Shown here in pieces: positions 24,568-32,513 of a stretch of DNA of 64,000 bases (positions within the stretch are counted from its first letter, which is position 1; each line of letters begins with the position of its first letter). Origin of the DNA: Hellea sp. (GTDB lineage Bacteria > Pseudomonadota > Alphaproteobacteria > Caulobacterales > Maricaulaceae); the NCBI GenBank assembly GCA_013002305.1, contig JABDKG010000042.1:1-64000 (forward strand), read 5' to 3'. The position numbers were made by a program, and so were the translations under genes. The notes under the pieces were generated by a model. The model saw nothing but the letters and a program-made list of their open reading frames with translations, was not told the DNA's origin and did not search any database.

Positions 24568-25431
24568 TTATTTGGCGTCGAGACCGATATCGAAATTGGT
24601 CGCTGAGTGGGTCAGGGCGCCAATTGAGATTATATCAATACCGCTTTCGGCTATGTCTTTGACGGTGCCGAGATTGACGCCGCCGGACGCCTCGAGAACC
24701 GGACGAGGGCCATCAAAACCATCGACAATGGCGACAGCTTTCTTGAGTATATCCGGCCCCATATTATCCAAAAGGACAACATCAGGCGCAAATGGTAGCG
24801 CTTTTTGGAGCTGGCCGAGCGTGTCCACTTCGACGCTGACCCGGACCATATGATCCGCTTTTTCCATAATCTGGGTGAGCGCCTTTTCGATCCCGCCGGC
24901 CAGCGCTATGTGATTATCTTTGATCATGATTGCGTCAGATAGTGACTGACGATGGGTCGCGCCGCCGCCAGCCAGCACAGCGCGTTTTTCAAGCGCCCGA
25001 AGACCCGGCGTGGTTTTGCGGGTTGCGGCCACTTTGGCTTTGGTATGAGCCACCAAATCAGCATATTGAGACGTTAATGTCGCGACGCCCGACAAGCGTC
25101 CAAGGAAATTAAGCGCCGTTCGTTCCGCCATAAGGAGGGACCGGACAGGCCCTCTGACTTCGGCGATTATGTCACCTTTCTTGACCCGACTTCCATCGTT
25201 TTTTCGGGCCTTGAAAATCATTGTTGGATCTACAAGGGCGTAGGTCATTTCCGCGGCTTGCATTCCGGCAAGAACACCGGTCGCCCGGGACTTAAAATAA
25301 AGATGGCCATTTGCTTTGGCCGGAACAAGAGCGTTGGCCGTAACATCCCCGGCTGTCCCGAAATCTTCTTGCAAGGCCAAACGAATAATAGGCTCGATTA
25401 TAGTTGCGGGTAGGAGAGCTAATTCGGTCAT
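24568..25431 (-). CDS. nadC: Nicotinate-nucleotide pyrophosphorylase (carboxylating)
   Basis: 287 residues. The segments ERTALNFLGRLSGVAT, ATRKTTPGLRALEK-AVLAGGG and MIKDNHIALAGG are the quinolinate and PRPP binding signatures. It converts quinolinate plus PRPP to nicotinate mononucleotide, the third step of de novo NAD synthesis. It is last in the minus-strand set purA-nadB-nadC, 5 bases after nadB. nadA is not in the window. Confidence 0.96.
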   Translation of the reverse strand: MTELALLPATIIEPIIRLALQEDFGTAGDVTANALVPAKANGHLYFKSRATGVLAGMQAAEMTYALVDPTMIFKARKNDGSRVKKGDIIAEVRGPVRSLLMAERTALNFLGRLSGVATLTSQYADLVAHTKAKVAATRKTTPGLRALEKRAVLAGGGATHRQSLSDAIMIKDNHIALAGGIEKALTQIMEKADHMVRVSVEVDTLGQLQKALPFAPDVVLLDNMGPDILKKAVAIVDGFDGPRPVLEASGGVNLGTVKDIAESGIDIISIGALTHSATNFDIGLDAK

Positions 25432-25436
25432 AATTT

Positions 25437-26963
25437 CTAATCCAACATGTCATAGCTGATATAGGACGAAATAGCGGGCGTTACCATACCGGGGTGGTCT
25501 TCGCGAAAATGTCCGCCGCGGCTCTCTTCGCGCGCAAGCGCCGAGGCAGCGATTATTCGCGCTGCGATCAGCGGGTTGGCACGCCCAACATCCTCGATCA
25601 ATCCGTCAATTATGCTAATGAGTTTATTTAGCCCCAGGGCGGTTCGTCTGACGCCGCAATATTTTGTCATCCCATCGCGCATTGTCTTGGACACTTCCGG
25701 CGTCATAGATAGCCAAGGCTGTGATCTGATTTTATCGGCTGTTTTTAGCGAAATATCGGTTGCCAGCATCATTTCCGCCGCTCGCCCACCAAAGACGATT
25801 GCCTCGAGCAAAGAATTACTGGCCAGTCGGTTGGCGCCGTGAAGGCCGGTGGCGGAACATTCACCAACGGCGAGGAGGCCGTTCAAAGATGTCCTGCCAT
25901 AACTGTCTGTTGCCACGCCGCCCATATGATAATGGACCGCTGGCGCGACAGGGATAGTCTCTATACGCGGGTCAATATTGGCGCTCATACAGGCATCAAA
26001 CACAGTCGGAAAATGTTCCGGGAAATGATCTCCGACCGCTTTTCGGCAATCGAGCATGGGTTTTCGCCCTGCCTGAATTTCGGCAAATATAGCACGGGCA
26101 ACATCATCGCGCGGGGCAAGTTCGCCGTCCGGATGGTAATTCTGCATGAAGCGTTGGCCGGTTTTATTGATCAAAATAGCGCCGTCGCCGCGAAGGGCTT
26201 CAGTTGCCAGCGGCGCCGGGTCACGGCCAATATCAATCGCCGTAGGGTGGAATTGAACAAATTCCATATCGCGCATCTGGGCGCCCATTACGGCCGCCAT
26301 GCCAAGCGAGTCGCCGCGAGCTGTTTTGGGGTTCGTTGTAACAGCGAATAATCCCCCAACGCCGCCGGTTGCGAGGACCGTCATGTCGGCTTCAACACCT
26401 AGTAATGCACCATCGTCTCGGCGGGCGAGTGCGCCGGCGATCCCGCCATGGCCATTCGACAAAAGGCTTTCGGCGCGCCAGCCAATCAGCGGCGTGATGT
26501 GCTCCGCAGCTTTGGCATGTCTAACCATAACCTTTATAATTTCACGCCCTGCCGTATCGCCTTTCACCCTTGCAACCCGGGGCATAGAATGGGCGGCCTC
26601 CAGCGACAAATAAAGGCTGCCATCTTGTTTGCGGTCAAAAGGAACGCCGAGCGCCGCCAGATCTCTGACGCGATCAGGGCCTTCAGCTGCGAGAATATTA
26701 GCAATCTCTGGATTCACCAATCCATCGCCAGCCGCGATCGTATCGGCGGCGTGGGAGGCGGCGCTATCATCCGGGTGAAGCGCGGCGGCGATACCGCCTT
26801 GGGCCCAAGCCGAAGCCGCGCCTTTTTCCGAGCGCCGCGAGGTCAAAATATAGACCGGGCGCGGGGCGAGTTTAAGGGCCGTATATAGACCGGCCAATCC
26901 TGCGCCGACGATGAGCACGGCCCCGTCTGGCAGTTTTTCTGTATCGAGGGCCCAATTACTCAT
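25437..26963 (-). CDS. nadB: L-aspartate oxidase
   Basis: 508 residues. N-terminal FAD-binding VLIVGAGLAGLYTAL, then SEKGAASAWAQGGIAAAL and the active-site region VQFHPTAIDI, with R-x-x-H-x-H-x-G-G type residues in APAVHYHMGGVATD and the C-terminal succinate-dehydrogenase-like helical domain. It oxidises aspartate to iminoaspartate for quinolinate synthesis. It lies 9 bases after purA and before nadC, an operon joining two aspartate-using enzymes. Confidence 0.96.
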   Translation of the reverse strand: MSNWALDTEKLPDGAVLIVGAGLAGLYTALKLAPRPVYILTSRRSEKGAASAWAQGGIAAALHPDDSAASHAADTIAAGDGLVNPEIANILAAEGPDRVRDLAALGVPFDRKQDGSLYLSLEAAHSMPRVARVKGDTAGREIIKVMVRHAKAAEHITPLIGWRAESLLSNGHGGIAGALARRDDGALLGVEADMTVLATGGVGGLFAVTTNPKTARGDSLGMAAVMGAQMRDMEFVQFHPTAIDIGRDPAPLATEALRGDGAILINKTGQRFMQNYHPDGELAPRDDVARAIFAEIQAGRKPMLDCRKAVGDHFPEHFPTVFDACMSANIDPRIETIPVAPAVHYHMGGVATDSYGRTSLNGLLAVGECSATGLHGANRLASNSLLEAIVFGGRAAEMMLATDISLKTADKIRSQPWLSMTPEVSKTMRDGMTKYCGVRRTALGLNKLISIIDGLIEDVGRANPLIAARIIAASALAREESRGGHFREDHPGMVTPAISSYISYDMLD

Positions 26964-26972
26964 ATAGTCAAT

Positions 26973-28265
26973 TTAAGCCTTAAATGGATCGCGCATCAAG
27001 ATAACATCTTCGCGTTCCGGGCTGGTTGAGACCATCGAAACCGGACATCCGATAAGTTCTTCAACATGGCGAACATATTTGACGGCTTCGGCAGGAAGAT
27101 CTGCCCAGCTGCGCGCGCCGCGCGTCGAACCGGACCATCCGGGCATGCTTTCATAAATGGGTTCAACATTGGCCTGATTGGCAATGCCCGCCGGAAGGTG
27201 CCGGACTATTTTGCCGTCGAGCCGATAGCCAGTACAAATTTTGATCTCTTGAAGCCCGTCAAGCACATCAAGCTTGGTCAACGCGATCCCGGTGATGCCG
27301 CCCGTAATGATGGCTTGGCTTACCATGCAGGCGTCAAACCAGCCGCAGCGGCGCTGCCGGCCTGTGACCGTACCGAACTCATGGCCACGTTCACCCAATC
27401 GCTGCCCTATTTCGTCTGTCAATTCTGTCGGAAAGGGGCCTTCGCCGACACGGGTCGTGTAGGCTTTGGTAATGCCAAGCACGTAATTAAGCGCCCTTGG
27501 GCCCATTCCCGTACCGGCCGCAGCCTGTCCGGCGATGGTATTGGAGCTGGTGACAAATGGATAAGTCCCATGGTCGATGTCGAGCATGGCGCCTTGAGCA
27601 CCTTCAAATAAAATTCGTTTCTCTGCCCGCACGGCATCATCCAGAGTTTTCCAAACCGGTGCCGCAAACGGTAAAATCTGAGGCGCAACTTCGGTCAAAG
27701 CCTTATGCAGTTCGTCGGCATCATAAGGGTCGTGGCCGAGACCTGCGCGTAATGCATTGTGATGGTGAAGCAGGTTTTTAACGCGGGCCATTAAATTATC
27801 AGGATCGGCCAGATCGCAAACCCGAATTGCGCGGCGTGCAACTTTATCTTCATAGGCCGGGCCTATACCGCGCTTAGTCGTTCCGATTTTGATGCCGTCA
27901 GCGCGATTTTCACGGATGCCATCTAGTTCCGAGTGAATTGGCATGATCAGGGCCGTCGACTCAGACATTTGCAGATTTTCCGCATTGATTTTAATGCCTT
28001 GAGCTTTTATCCGCTCGACCTCGTCTAAAAAAGCCCACGGATTTAGAACCACACCATTGCCAATGACGGATAATTTACCGCCGCGAACAATGCCCGATGG
28101 CAAGAGGCTTAATTTGTAGACTTTGCCATCGACGACGAGCGTATGTCCGGCATTGTGACCGCCTTGAAATCTGACGACTACATCGGCTCGGTTGGACAGC
28201 CAATCAACGATTTTCCCTTTGCCCTCATCTCCCCATTGAGAACCGACTACGACTACATTTGCCAT
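26973..28265 (-). CDS. purA: Adenylosuccinate synthetase
   Basis: 430 residues. [16 protein letters not shown] at the N-terminus binds GTP and IMP; the [17 protein letters not shown] and [17 protein letters not shown] segments complete the active site. It forms adenylosuccinate from IMP, aspartate and GTP in AMP synthesis. An AGG lies 6 bases before the ATG. A perfect hairpin stands 18 bases upstream in the leader. It heads the purA-nadB-nadC unit. Confidence 0.97.
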   Translation of the reverse strand: MANVVVVGSQWGDEGKGKIVDWLSNRADVVVRFQGGHNAGHTLVVDGKVYKLSLLPSGIVRGGKLSVIGNGVVLNPWAFLDEVERIKAQGIKINAENLQMSESTALIMPIHSELDGIRENRADGIKIGTTKRGIGPAYEDKVARRAIRVCDLADPDNLMARVKNLLHHHNALRAGLGHDPYDADELHKALTEVAPQILPFAAPVWKTLDDAVRAEKRILFEGAQGAMLDIDHGTYPFVTSSNTIAGQAAAGTGMGPRALNYVLGITKAYTTRVGEGPFPTELTDEIGQRLGERGHEFGTVTGRQRRCGWFDACMVSQAIITGGITGIALTKLDVLDGLQEIKICTGYRLDGKIVRHLPAGIANQANVEPIYESMPGWSGSTRGARSWADLPAEAVKYVRHVEELIGCPVSMVSTSPEREDVILMRDPFKA

Positions 28266-28283
28266 TTTAAACCTGTCACATCA

Positions 28284-28306
28284 AAGGCGCGGGAAAGCCG
28301 CGCCTT
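28284..28306 (-). promoter_or_regulatory. Strong hairpin in the purA leader
   Basis: AAGGCGCGG-(5-base loop)-CCGCGCCTT is a perfect, GC-rich 9-bp stem ending 18 bases before the purA ATG. No gene upstream could use it as a terminator, and no T-tract follows on either strand. It may modulate purA mRNA stability or initiation. Confidence 0.5.
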
Positions 28307-28425
28307 GGTATTAAGAATCTACGATTTTTTTCCCTTAGACAATTCTAGCAATGAAGGCGAATCTATTTCGCAAAAATGCCGTGTGGGATAAGATCAGATA
28401 GTTAGGGGCCGATCCAAAAAAGTAA

Positions 28426-28439
28426 TTTGAATATTCAAA
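28426..28439. promoter_or_regulatory. Perfect 14-bp AT-rich palindrome
   Basis: TTTGAATATTCAAA is fully self-complementary and lies between the divergent purA and 28538 genes. It is a candidate operator for an unknown regulator. Confidence 0.35.
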
Positions 28440-28464
28440 ACAAGCTGATAATGGTATCCACTTG

Positions 28465-28478
28465 TGGTCAGGTGACCA
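28465..28478. promoter_or_regulatory. Inverted repeat TGGTCA-N2-TGACCA
   Basis: A 6+6 inverted repeat with a 2-base spacer, directly upstream of the CtrA box at 28482-28497. It could bind a second regulator that works with CtrA. Confidence 0.35.
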
Positions 28479-28481
28479 GCC

Positions 28482-28497
28482 TTAAGGGCTGATTAAC
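28482..28497. promoter_or_regulatory. Consensus CtrA box before the 28538 gene
   Basis: TTAA-GGGCTGA-TTAAC is an exact TTAA-N7-TTAAC match, 40 bases before the preferred GTG start at 28538. This is the usual distance when CtrA activates from over the -35 region. Confidence 0.6.
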
Positions 28498-28537
28498 CAT
28501 GTTGTGTGATTTTAACGCAGAATTGAAGGGGTACGGC

Positions 28538-28963
28538 GTGGCCGGACGCAAAAAATTGGATTTAAAGCGAGAGCATCGTAAATCAACACGCCAGCTGGCT
28601 GTGCTGAACCGTGACCTGGCCGCGAAGATGATCTTACTGGCCTCTCAAACAGGTGACACCTCGCCATTGATCCAAGCTGTCGACGCCCTGCAGAAAGCAG
28701 ATGAGCTGTTCTCGACAGAAAGCACACCGCGCGAACTGGTTGAGATACGTCAGGCCTTGGCCGAAACCCTTCACATGCTGGGTAAAACCCAAGATGATGT
28801 TGAAGCGCTCGAAAAGTCGATTGAAAGCTATCGGAGCGCCATCACATTGGCGTCTTTGCTTGGCGACGATAAAATGCGCAATGATCTGAAGAAAAACTAC
28901 GCCAAGGCTCGGGATTTATTAGCTAAAAAATCACCAAACGTCTCTGTCCTTGGCGCTGCGTAA
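28538..28963 (+). CDS. Small helical protein (TPR-like) behind a CtrA box
   Basis: 141 residues from GTG at 28538, with GAAGGGG 6 bases upstream. The in-frame ATG at 28499 has no ribosome site and overlaps the CtrA box, so I reject it. The N-terminus is very basic (GRKKLDLKREHRKSTRQL). The rest is three or four amphipathic helical pairs like TPR units, such as EALEKSIESYRSAITLASLLGDDKMRNDL cut across two helices. No family is recognised. A cell-cycle-timed adaptor protein is a reasonable guess from the box. Confidence 0.65.
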   Translation: MAGRKKLDLKREHRKSTRQLAVLNRDLAAKMILLASQTGDTSPLIQAVDALQKADELFSTESTPRELVEIRQALAETLHMLGKTQDDVEALEKSIESYRSAITLASLLGDDKMRNDLKKNYAKARDLLAKKSPNVSVLGAA

Positions 28964-29071
28964 CCTTTTATTACTGTAATTTTGTAACAAATTTGTTTCC
29001 AACAATTGGTTTTTGCCATATTGTTGCCCCTATAAATGGGCTATGTTTAGCTTAATGATGGGGAGATTCTT

Positions 29072-30493
29072 ATGAAACGCGCGCTATTTACAGCATCAAT
29101 TATAGTTCTTTTAGGCTGTTCGGCCCCGAGTCAGGCTTCCGATCCTCTCGAGACACAGACAGACGCGTCCGATGAATTGGCGCTTACGATTTATGGTGAT
29201 GGACGGGCTCTCATCGAGGACAATCGCCGAATACGCTTTTCCGGCGGAGAGGAAGTCGTCGCCCTCCCGGGTGTCTCCTCAGCTATTCTGCCGCAAAGCG
29301 TGACGGTTAAAGCGGACGGCATGACAATTATCGAGCAAAATTTTGATTTTGATCTTTTAACGCCGCAAAAATTGATGGAAAAAGCGGTCGGTCAATATGT
29401 AGAAATTGTCAAAACCAATCCGGCAACCGGAGAAGAGTACCGCGAAACCGCTAAAGTCTTATCGGTCAATAACGGGGTTGTTATTCAGGTTGGCGACCAG
29501 ATTGAAGTCCTTAGGGACGATAATATTCCAACCCGGGTGATATTTCCCAAAGTCCCAGACAATTTACGCGCTAGTCCAACATTGTCGCTTCGAGTCGATG
29601 CAAGATCGGGAAGCCGCGACGCCAATATGACTTATATTAGCAGCGGGATAAGCTGGCGCGCCGACTATGTTGCCGTTTTTAACGAAGACGATAAACGCAT
29701 GAACCTGCAAGGCTGGGCGACCATCGATAATACAACCAATACCACATTCCATGATGCGGAACTGTCTGTCGTGGCCGGGCAAGTTGGCAATGCGCAGCCG
29801 CGCAATCAGTATAATAATTATAATCGTAATGTGAACCAAGGCCAGCGTAGCGGCGGAATGGAAGCCGGTAGTGCAGAGCGGATCGGCGATAATTATCTAT
29901 ATCCCCTCCCGGGCACAACATCCCTGGCCAGTAAGCAGAAGAAACAGATCAGCTTCGTCGATGCCAGCAATGTCAAAGCTGAAAAAGTCTATGAATATTA
30001 TAACTGGAATTTCCAGACGATCGAACAACCTGCCAATGTCGATAGCCGGATCGCATTCTCTAATTCCAAAGCCGGCGGTATGGGCGAAGCGCTCCCAGCC
30101 GGGACAGTCCGGGTTTACGCTGAAGATAAAAAAGGCAAAGCTCAGTTTATTGGCGAAGACTTAATCGGACATATCACGGCGGGGTCGGATATCTCAATGA
30201 AAATCGGCGAAGCATTTGATATAACGGTACAGCCAACTTTGGTAAAAAGCACCGATATTAGCCGCCGCGTTCGCGACTATGAAATGAAATATGAAGTCCG
30301 GAATGCTAGCGGCAAAGAAGTCAGCGTGAATATTTATCAGTCTGTTTATGGACGCTATTATGATTTCCAAATGCTCAAAGAAAGCGACGATCATGTGCGT
30401 AAAAATGACGATACGCTGAAATGGACTATTGATGTTCCGGCGGAAGGTGAGGCTGTCTTGACCTTTAAGATCCGCCAGACGTCCAAATGGTAA
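29072..30493 (+). CDS. DUF4139 lipoprotein, first of a tandem pair
   Basis: 473 residues with a lipoprotein signal ending LLGC (Cys16). The mature part is all-beta, with the DUF4139 core ITYxSxGISWRADYVAVF-like segment (YISSGISWRADYVAVF) and N-terminal beta domain starting LALTIYGDGRALIEDNRR. An Asn/Gln/Gly/Tyr-rich linker (about residues 248-275) splits the core. GGGGAGA 6 bases upstream supports the start. DUF4139 proteins are secreted and of unknown activity. It is 12 bases before its paralogue, so the two are probably co-transcribed. Confidence 0.8.
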   Translation: MKRALFTASIIVLLGCSAPSQASDPLETQTDASDELALTIYGDGRALIEDNRRIRFSGGEEVVALPGVSSAILPQSVTVKADGMTIIEQNFDFDLLTPQKLMEKAVGQYVEIVKTNPATGEEYRETAKVLSVNNGVVIQVGDQIEVLRDDNIPTRVIFPKVPDNLRASPTLSLRVDARSGSRDANMTYISSGISWRADYVAVFNEDDKRMNLQGWATIDNTTNTTFHDAELSVVAGQVGNAQPRNQYNNYNRNVNQGQRSGGMEAGSAERIGDNYLYPLPGTTSLASKQKKQISFVDASNVKAEKVYEYYNWNFQTIEQPANVDSRIAFSNSKAGGMGEALPAGTVRVYAEDKKGKAQFIGEDLIGHITAGSDISMKIGEAFDITVQPTLVKSTDISRRVRDYEMKYEVRNASGKEVSVNIYQSVYGRYYDFQMLKESDDHVRKNDDTLKWTIDVPAEGEAVLTFKIRQTSKW

Positions 30494-30505
30494 CGGGTTG
30501 ATCCC

Positions 30506-32512
30506 ATGCGGGCTGCCCTCGCATTATTAATCGCGATTTTCACGCCCATTTGGGCGGCTGCTCAAAGTGTTGTGGATTCGCCTGAAGCTGATTTTACGGA
30601 ATTGACGATCTATCCCGATAATTTGGCGATGGTGACCGAGAAGCGAAAACTGACCTTGCCGGCCGGTAAAACGACAATTCGCTTTCTCGGTGTCAGCGAT
30701 CAAATTATTCCGCAAACTGCAATACTCCAATCGTTTGAAGGGATCAGTCTTGAAAGTAATTTTGATTCCAGCCTGATGACAAAAGGCGCCTTGCTCGAAA
30801 AAGCGGTCGGACAGGAGATCGGAATTGCCCGCGTCAACACGGCAACCGGCGCGCGGTCGATCGAAAAAGTCAAACTGGTTTCAGCTTCCAATTTAGACGA
30901 TGTTATTCAAGGCGCTGTGGTCGAAACCGCCGCCGGAATAGAAGCCTTGGAATGTGCCGGGCTTTGGGAAAGCGTGGTTTTTTCCAAGCTTCCTGACGGG
31001 CTTAGCGCGGTTCCGATTCTATCGGTTGACGTGATGTCTGATGTGGCCGGCGATGCCGAGATAACGATTTCCTATCTGAGTCAGGGTATTGGCTGGCAGG
31101 CGGATTATCGTCTGGATTTTCAAGGCAATGCGGGAGAGGGCGCTTTGTCCGGATGGCTCACAATTACAAATTCGACGGCTAAGTCTTTCAAGGATGCCCC
31201 GACCGCCATTGTCGCGGGTGAACTGAACCGCGATTATAATACCCGGCCGGAACGAACGCGACAAAAATACTATTATCCGACATGCTGGACCAAAGGCACC
31301 AGTAAAGCCGGGACATCGAGTGACGTCGTTTTATATTCCTATGTCGATATGGCAATATATGACAATTATCTTGGCCAAGACGAAGTCGTTGTAACAGGAT
31401 CACGTGCACAAAAAATGGGATATGCGTCGATGGCGGCAGCGCCTATGATGGAAATGGATGCGGTCGAGGCTAAGCTGGAAGAGTTTGGGGATTATAAACT
31501 CTACCGCGCGCCCTTTCCGGTAACGGTCGCGGCGCAGCAAACAAAGCAGATCGCATTTTTGAATGTCCCGGATGTGGAGTTCGAAAAGATCTATAAATTT
31601 GACTATTACCCATGGCATTATCGCGGCATCGCCAACCCGCAACCCTTTCCAATGCAAGTGGAATATGAGCTTGATAATTCGCGCGAAGGTAATCTGGCCA
31701 AGCCATTGCCCAAGGGAATGGTTCGGGTTATGACCCGCCGCGAAAATGGTCAGGTCGCCTATCTGGGCGAGGATTTTGTCGAAAATCTCGCCATCGATTT
31801 GCCGGTCGAAATAAAAGTCAGCCAAAGCAGCGCCGTATTGGCCATGCCGTCGATAGAAACAATAGAAGAGGACGGTAAGATCAGCATTAGGATGAGCGCT
31901 GAAGTCTCAAATGCAACGCTGGATAACATCAAAGCTGAAATTAAGATCAATGTCGATGACGTCCGCTATTCCGACATTGAAGACGAAAGCCATGGCCGCA
32001 AACCTAATAAAATTGTCCCAACCTATGTGATGGATGTTAAAAGCGAAAGTTTGGAAAATTTTTCAGTTACCTTACCGCTAACCCAGCATGCCGTCTTTAT
32101 TCATCACTATTGGCGCTACGGTGAGGACGACGGATCAAAGTCATACAAAGTCCCGATAGCGGGTAAGAGCTTTGCACTGGCGGATAATTTCAGTTCGCCT
32201 TGGTGGATCAGGCAGCTTGTTAATTCCAGGACGCTTGAAGAAATATCCATGACGGCACAAATTGAAAGCTTCGAGACTGTCCCAACTGACGACGGTGAAG
32301 AATTATCAATGCTGCGGGAGAAATTTACATTCAAAAATGACGGTCGCTACCCCATGGTTGTGCAGTTTGATTTCCCTGACAATATTGATTTGGAATGGGT
32401 GAACTCATCGATCTCGCCGATCAATAAAGAAGAGCTCGAGTGGGTGCTTAATATTCCGGCGGGCGAGTCTTTGGAATTATTCGTGACGACCAAAGGCGCG
32501 CACGGCCTATAG
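30506..32512 (+). CDS. DUF4139 secreted protein, second of the pair, with a TonB-box-like motif
   Basis: 668 residues with a Sec signal cut near AAAQ (about residue 20), not a lipobox. The N-terminal half parallels the upstream gene: LTIYPDNLAMVTEKRKL, AILQSFEGISLESNFD, then SYLSQGIGWQADYRLDF of DUF4139. A linker at about 285-315 contains DEVVVTGSR (residues 292-300), which resembles the TonB box and plug start of TonB-dependent receptors. The C-terminal 200 residues are an extra beta-rich domain absent from the first paralogue. Function is unknown. It ends 1 base before the convergent amidase gene. Confidence 0.78.
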   Translation: MRAALALLIAIFTPIWAAAQSVVDSPEADFTELTIYPDNLAMVTEKRKLTLPAGKTTIRFLGVSDQIIPQTAILQSFEGISLESNFDSSLMTKGALLEKAVGQEIGIARVNTATGARSIEKVKLVSASNLDDVIQGAVVETAAGIEALECAGLWESVVFSKLPDGLSAVPILSVDVMSDVAGDAEITISYLSQGIGWQADYRLDFQGNAGEGALSGWLTITNSTAKSFKDAPTAIVAGELNRDYNTRPERTRQKYYYPTCWTKGTSKAGTSSDVVLYSYVDMAIYDNYLGQDEVVVTGSRAQKMGYASMAAAPMMEMDAVEAKLEEFGDYKLYRAPFPVTVAAQQTKQIAFLNVPDVEFEKIYKFDYYPWHYRGIANPQPFPMQVEYELDNSREGNLAKPLPKGMVRVMTRRENGQVAYLGEDFVENLAIDLPVEIKVSQSSAVLAMPSIETIEEDGKISIRMSAEVSNATLDNIKAEIKINVDDVRYSDIEDESHGRKPNKIVPTYVMDVKSESLENFSVTLPLTQHAVFIHHYWRYGEDDGSKSYKVPIAGKSFALADNFSSPWWIRQLVNSRTLEEISMTAQIESFETVPTDDGEELSMLREKFTFKNDGRYPMVVQFDFPDNIDLEWVNSSISPINKEELEWVLNIPAGESLELFVTTKGAHGL

Positions 32513-32513
32513 A

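Noticed and set aside
28499-28537. Upstream ATG start for the 28538 gene
   Set aside because: The ATG is part of TTAACCATG at the CtrA box and lacks a ribosome site, while the GTG at 28538 has GAAGGGG at proper distance.
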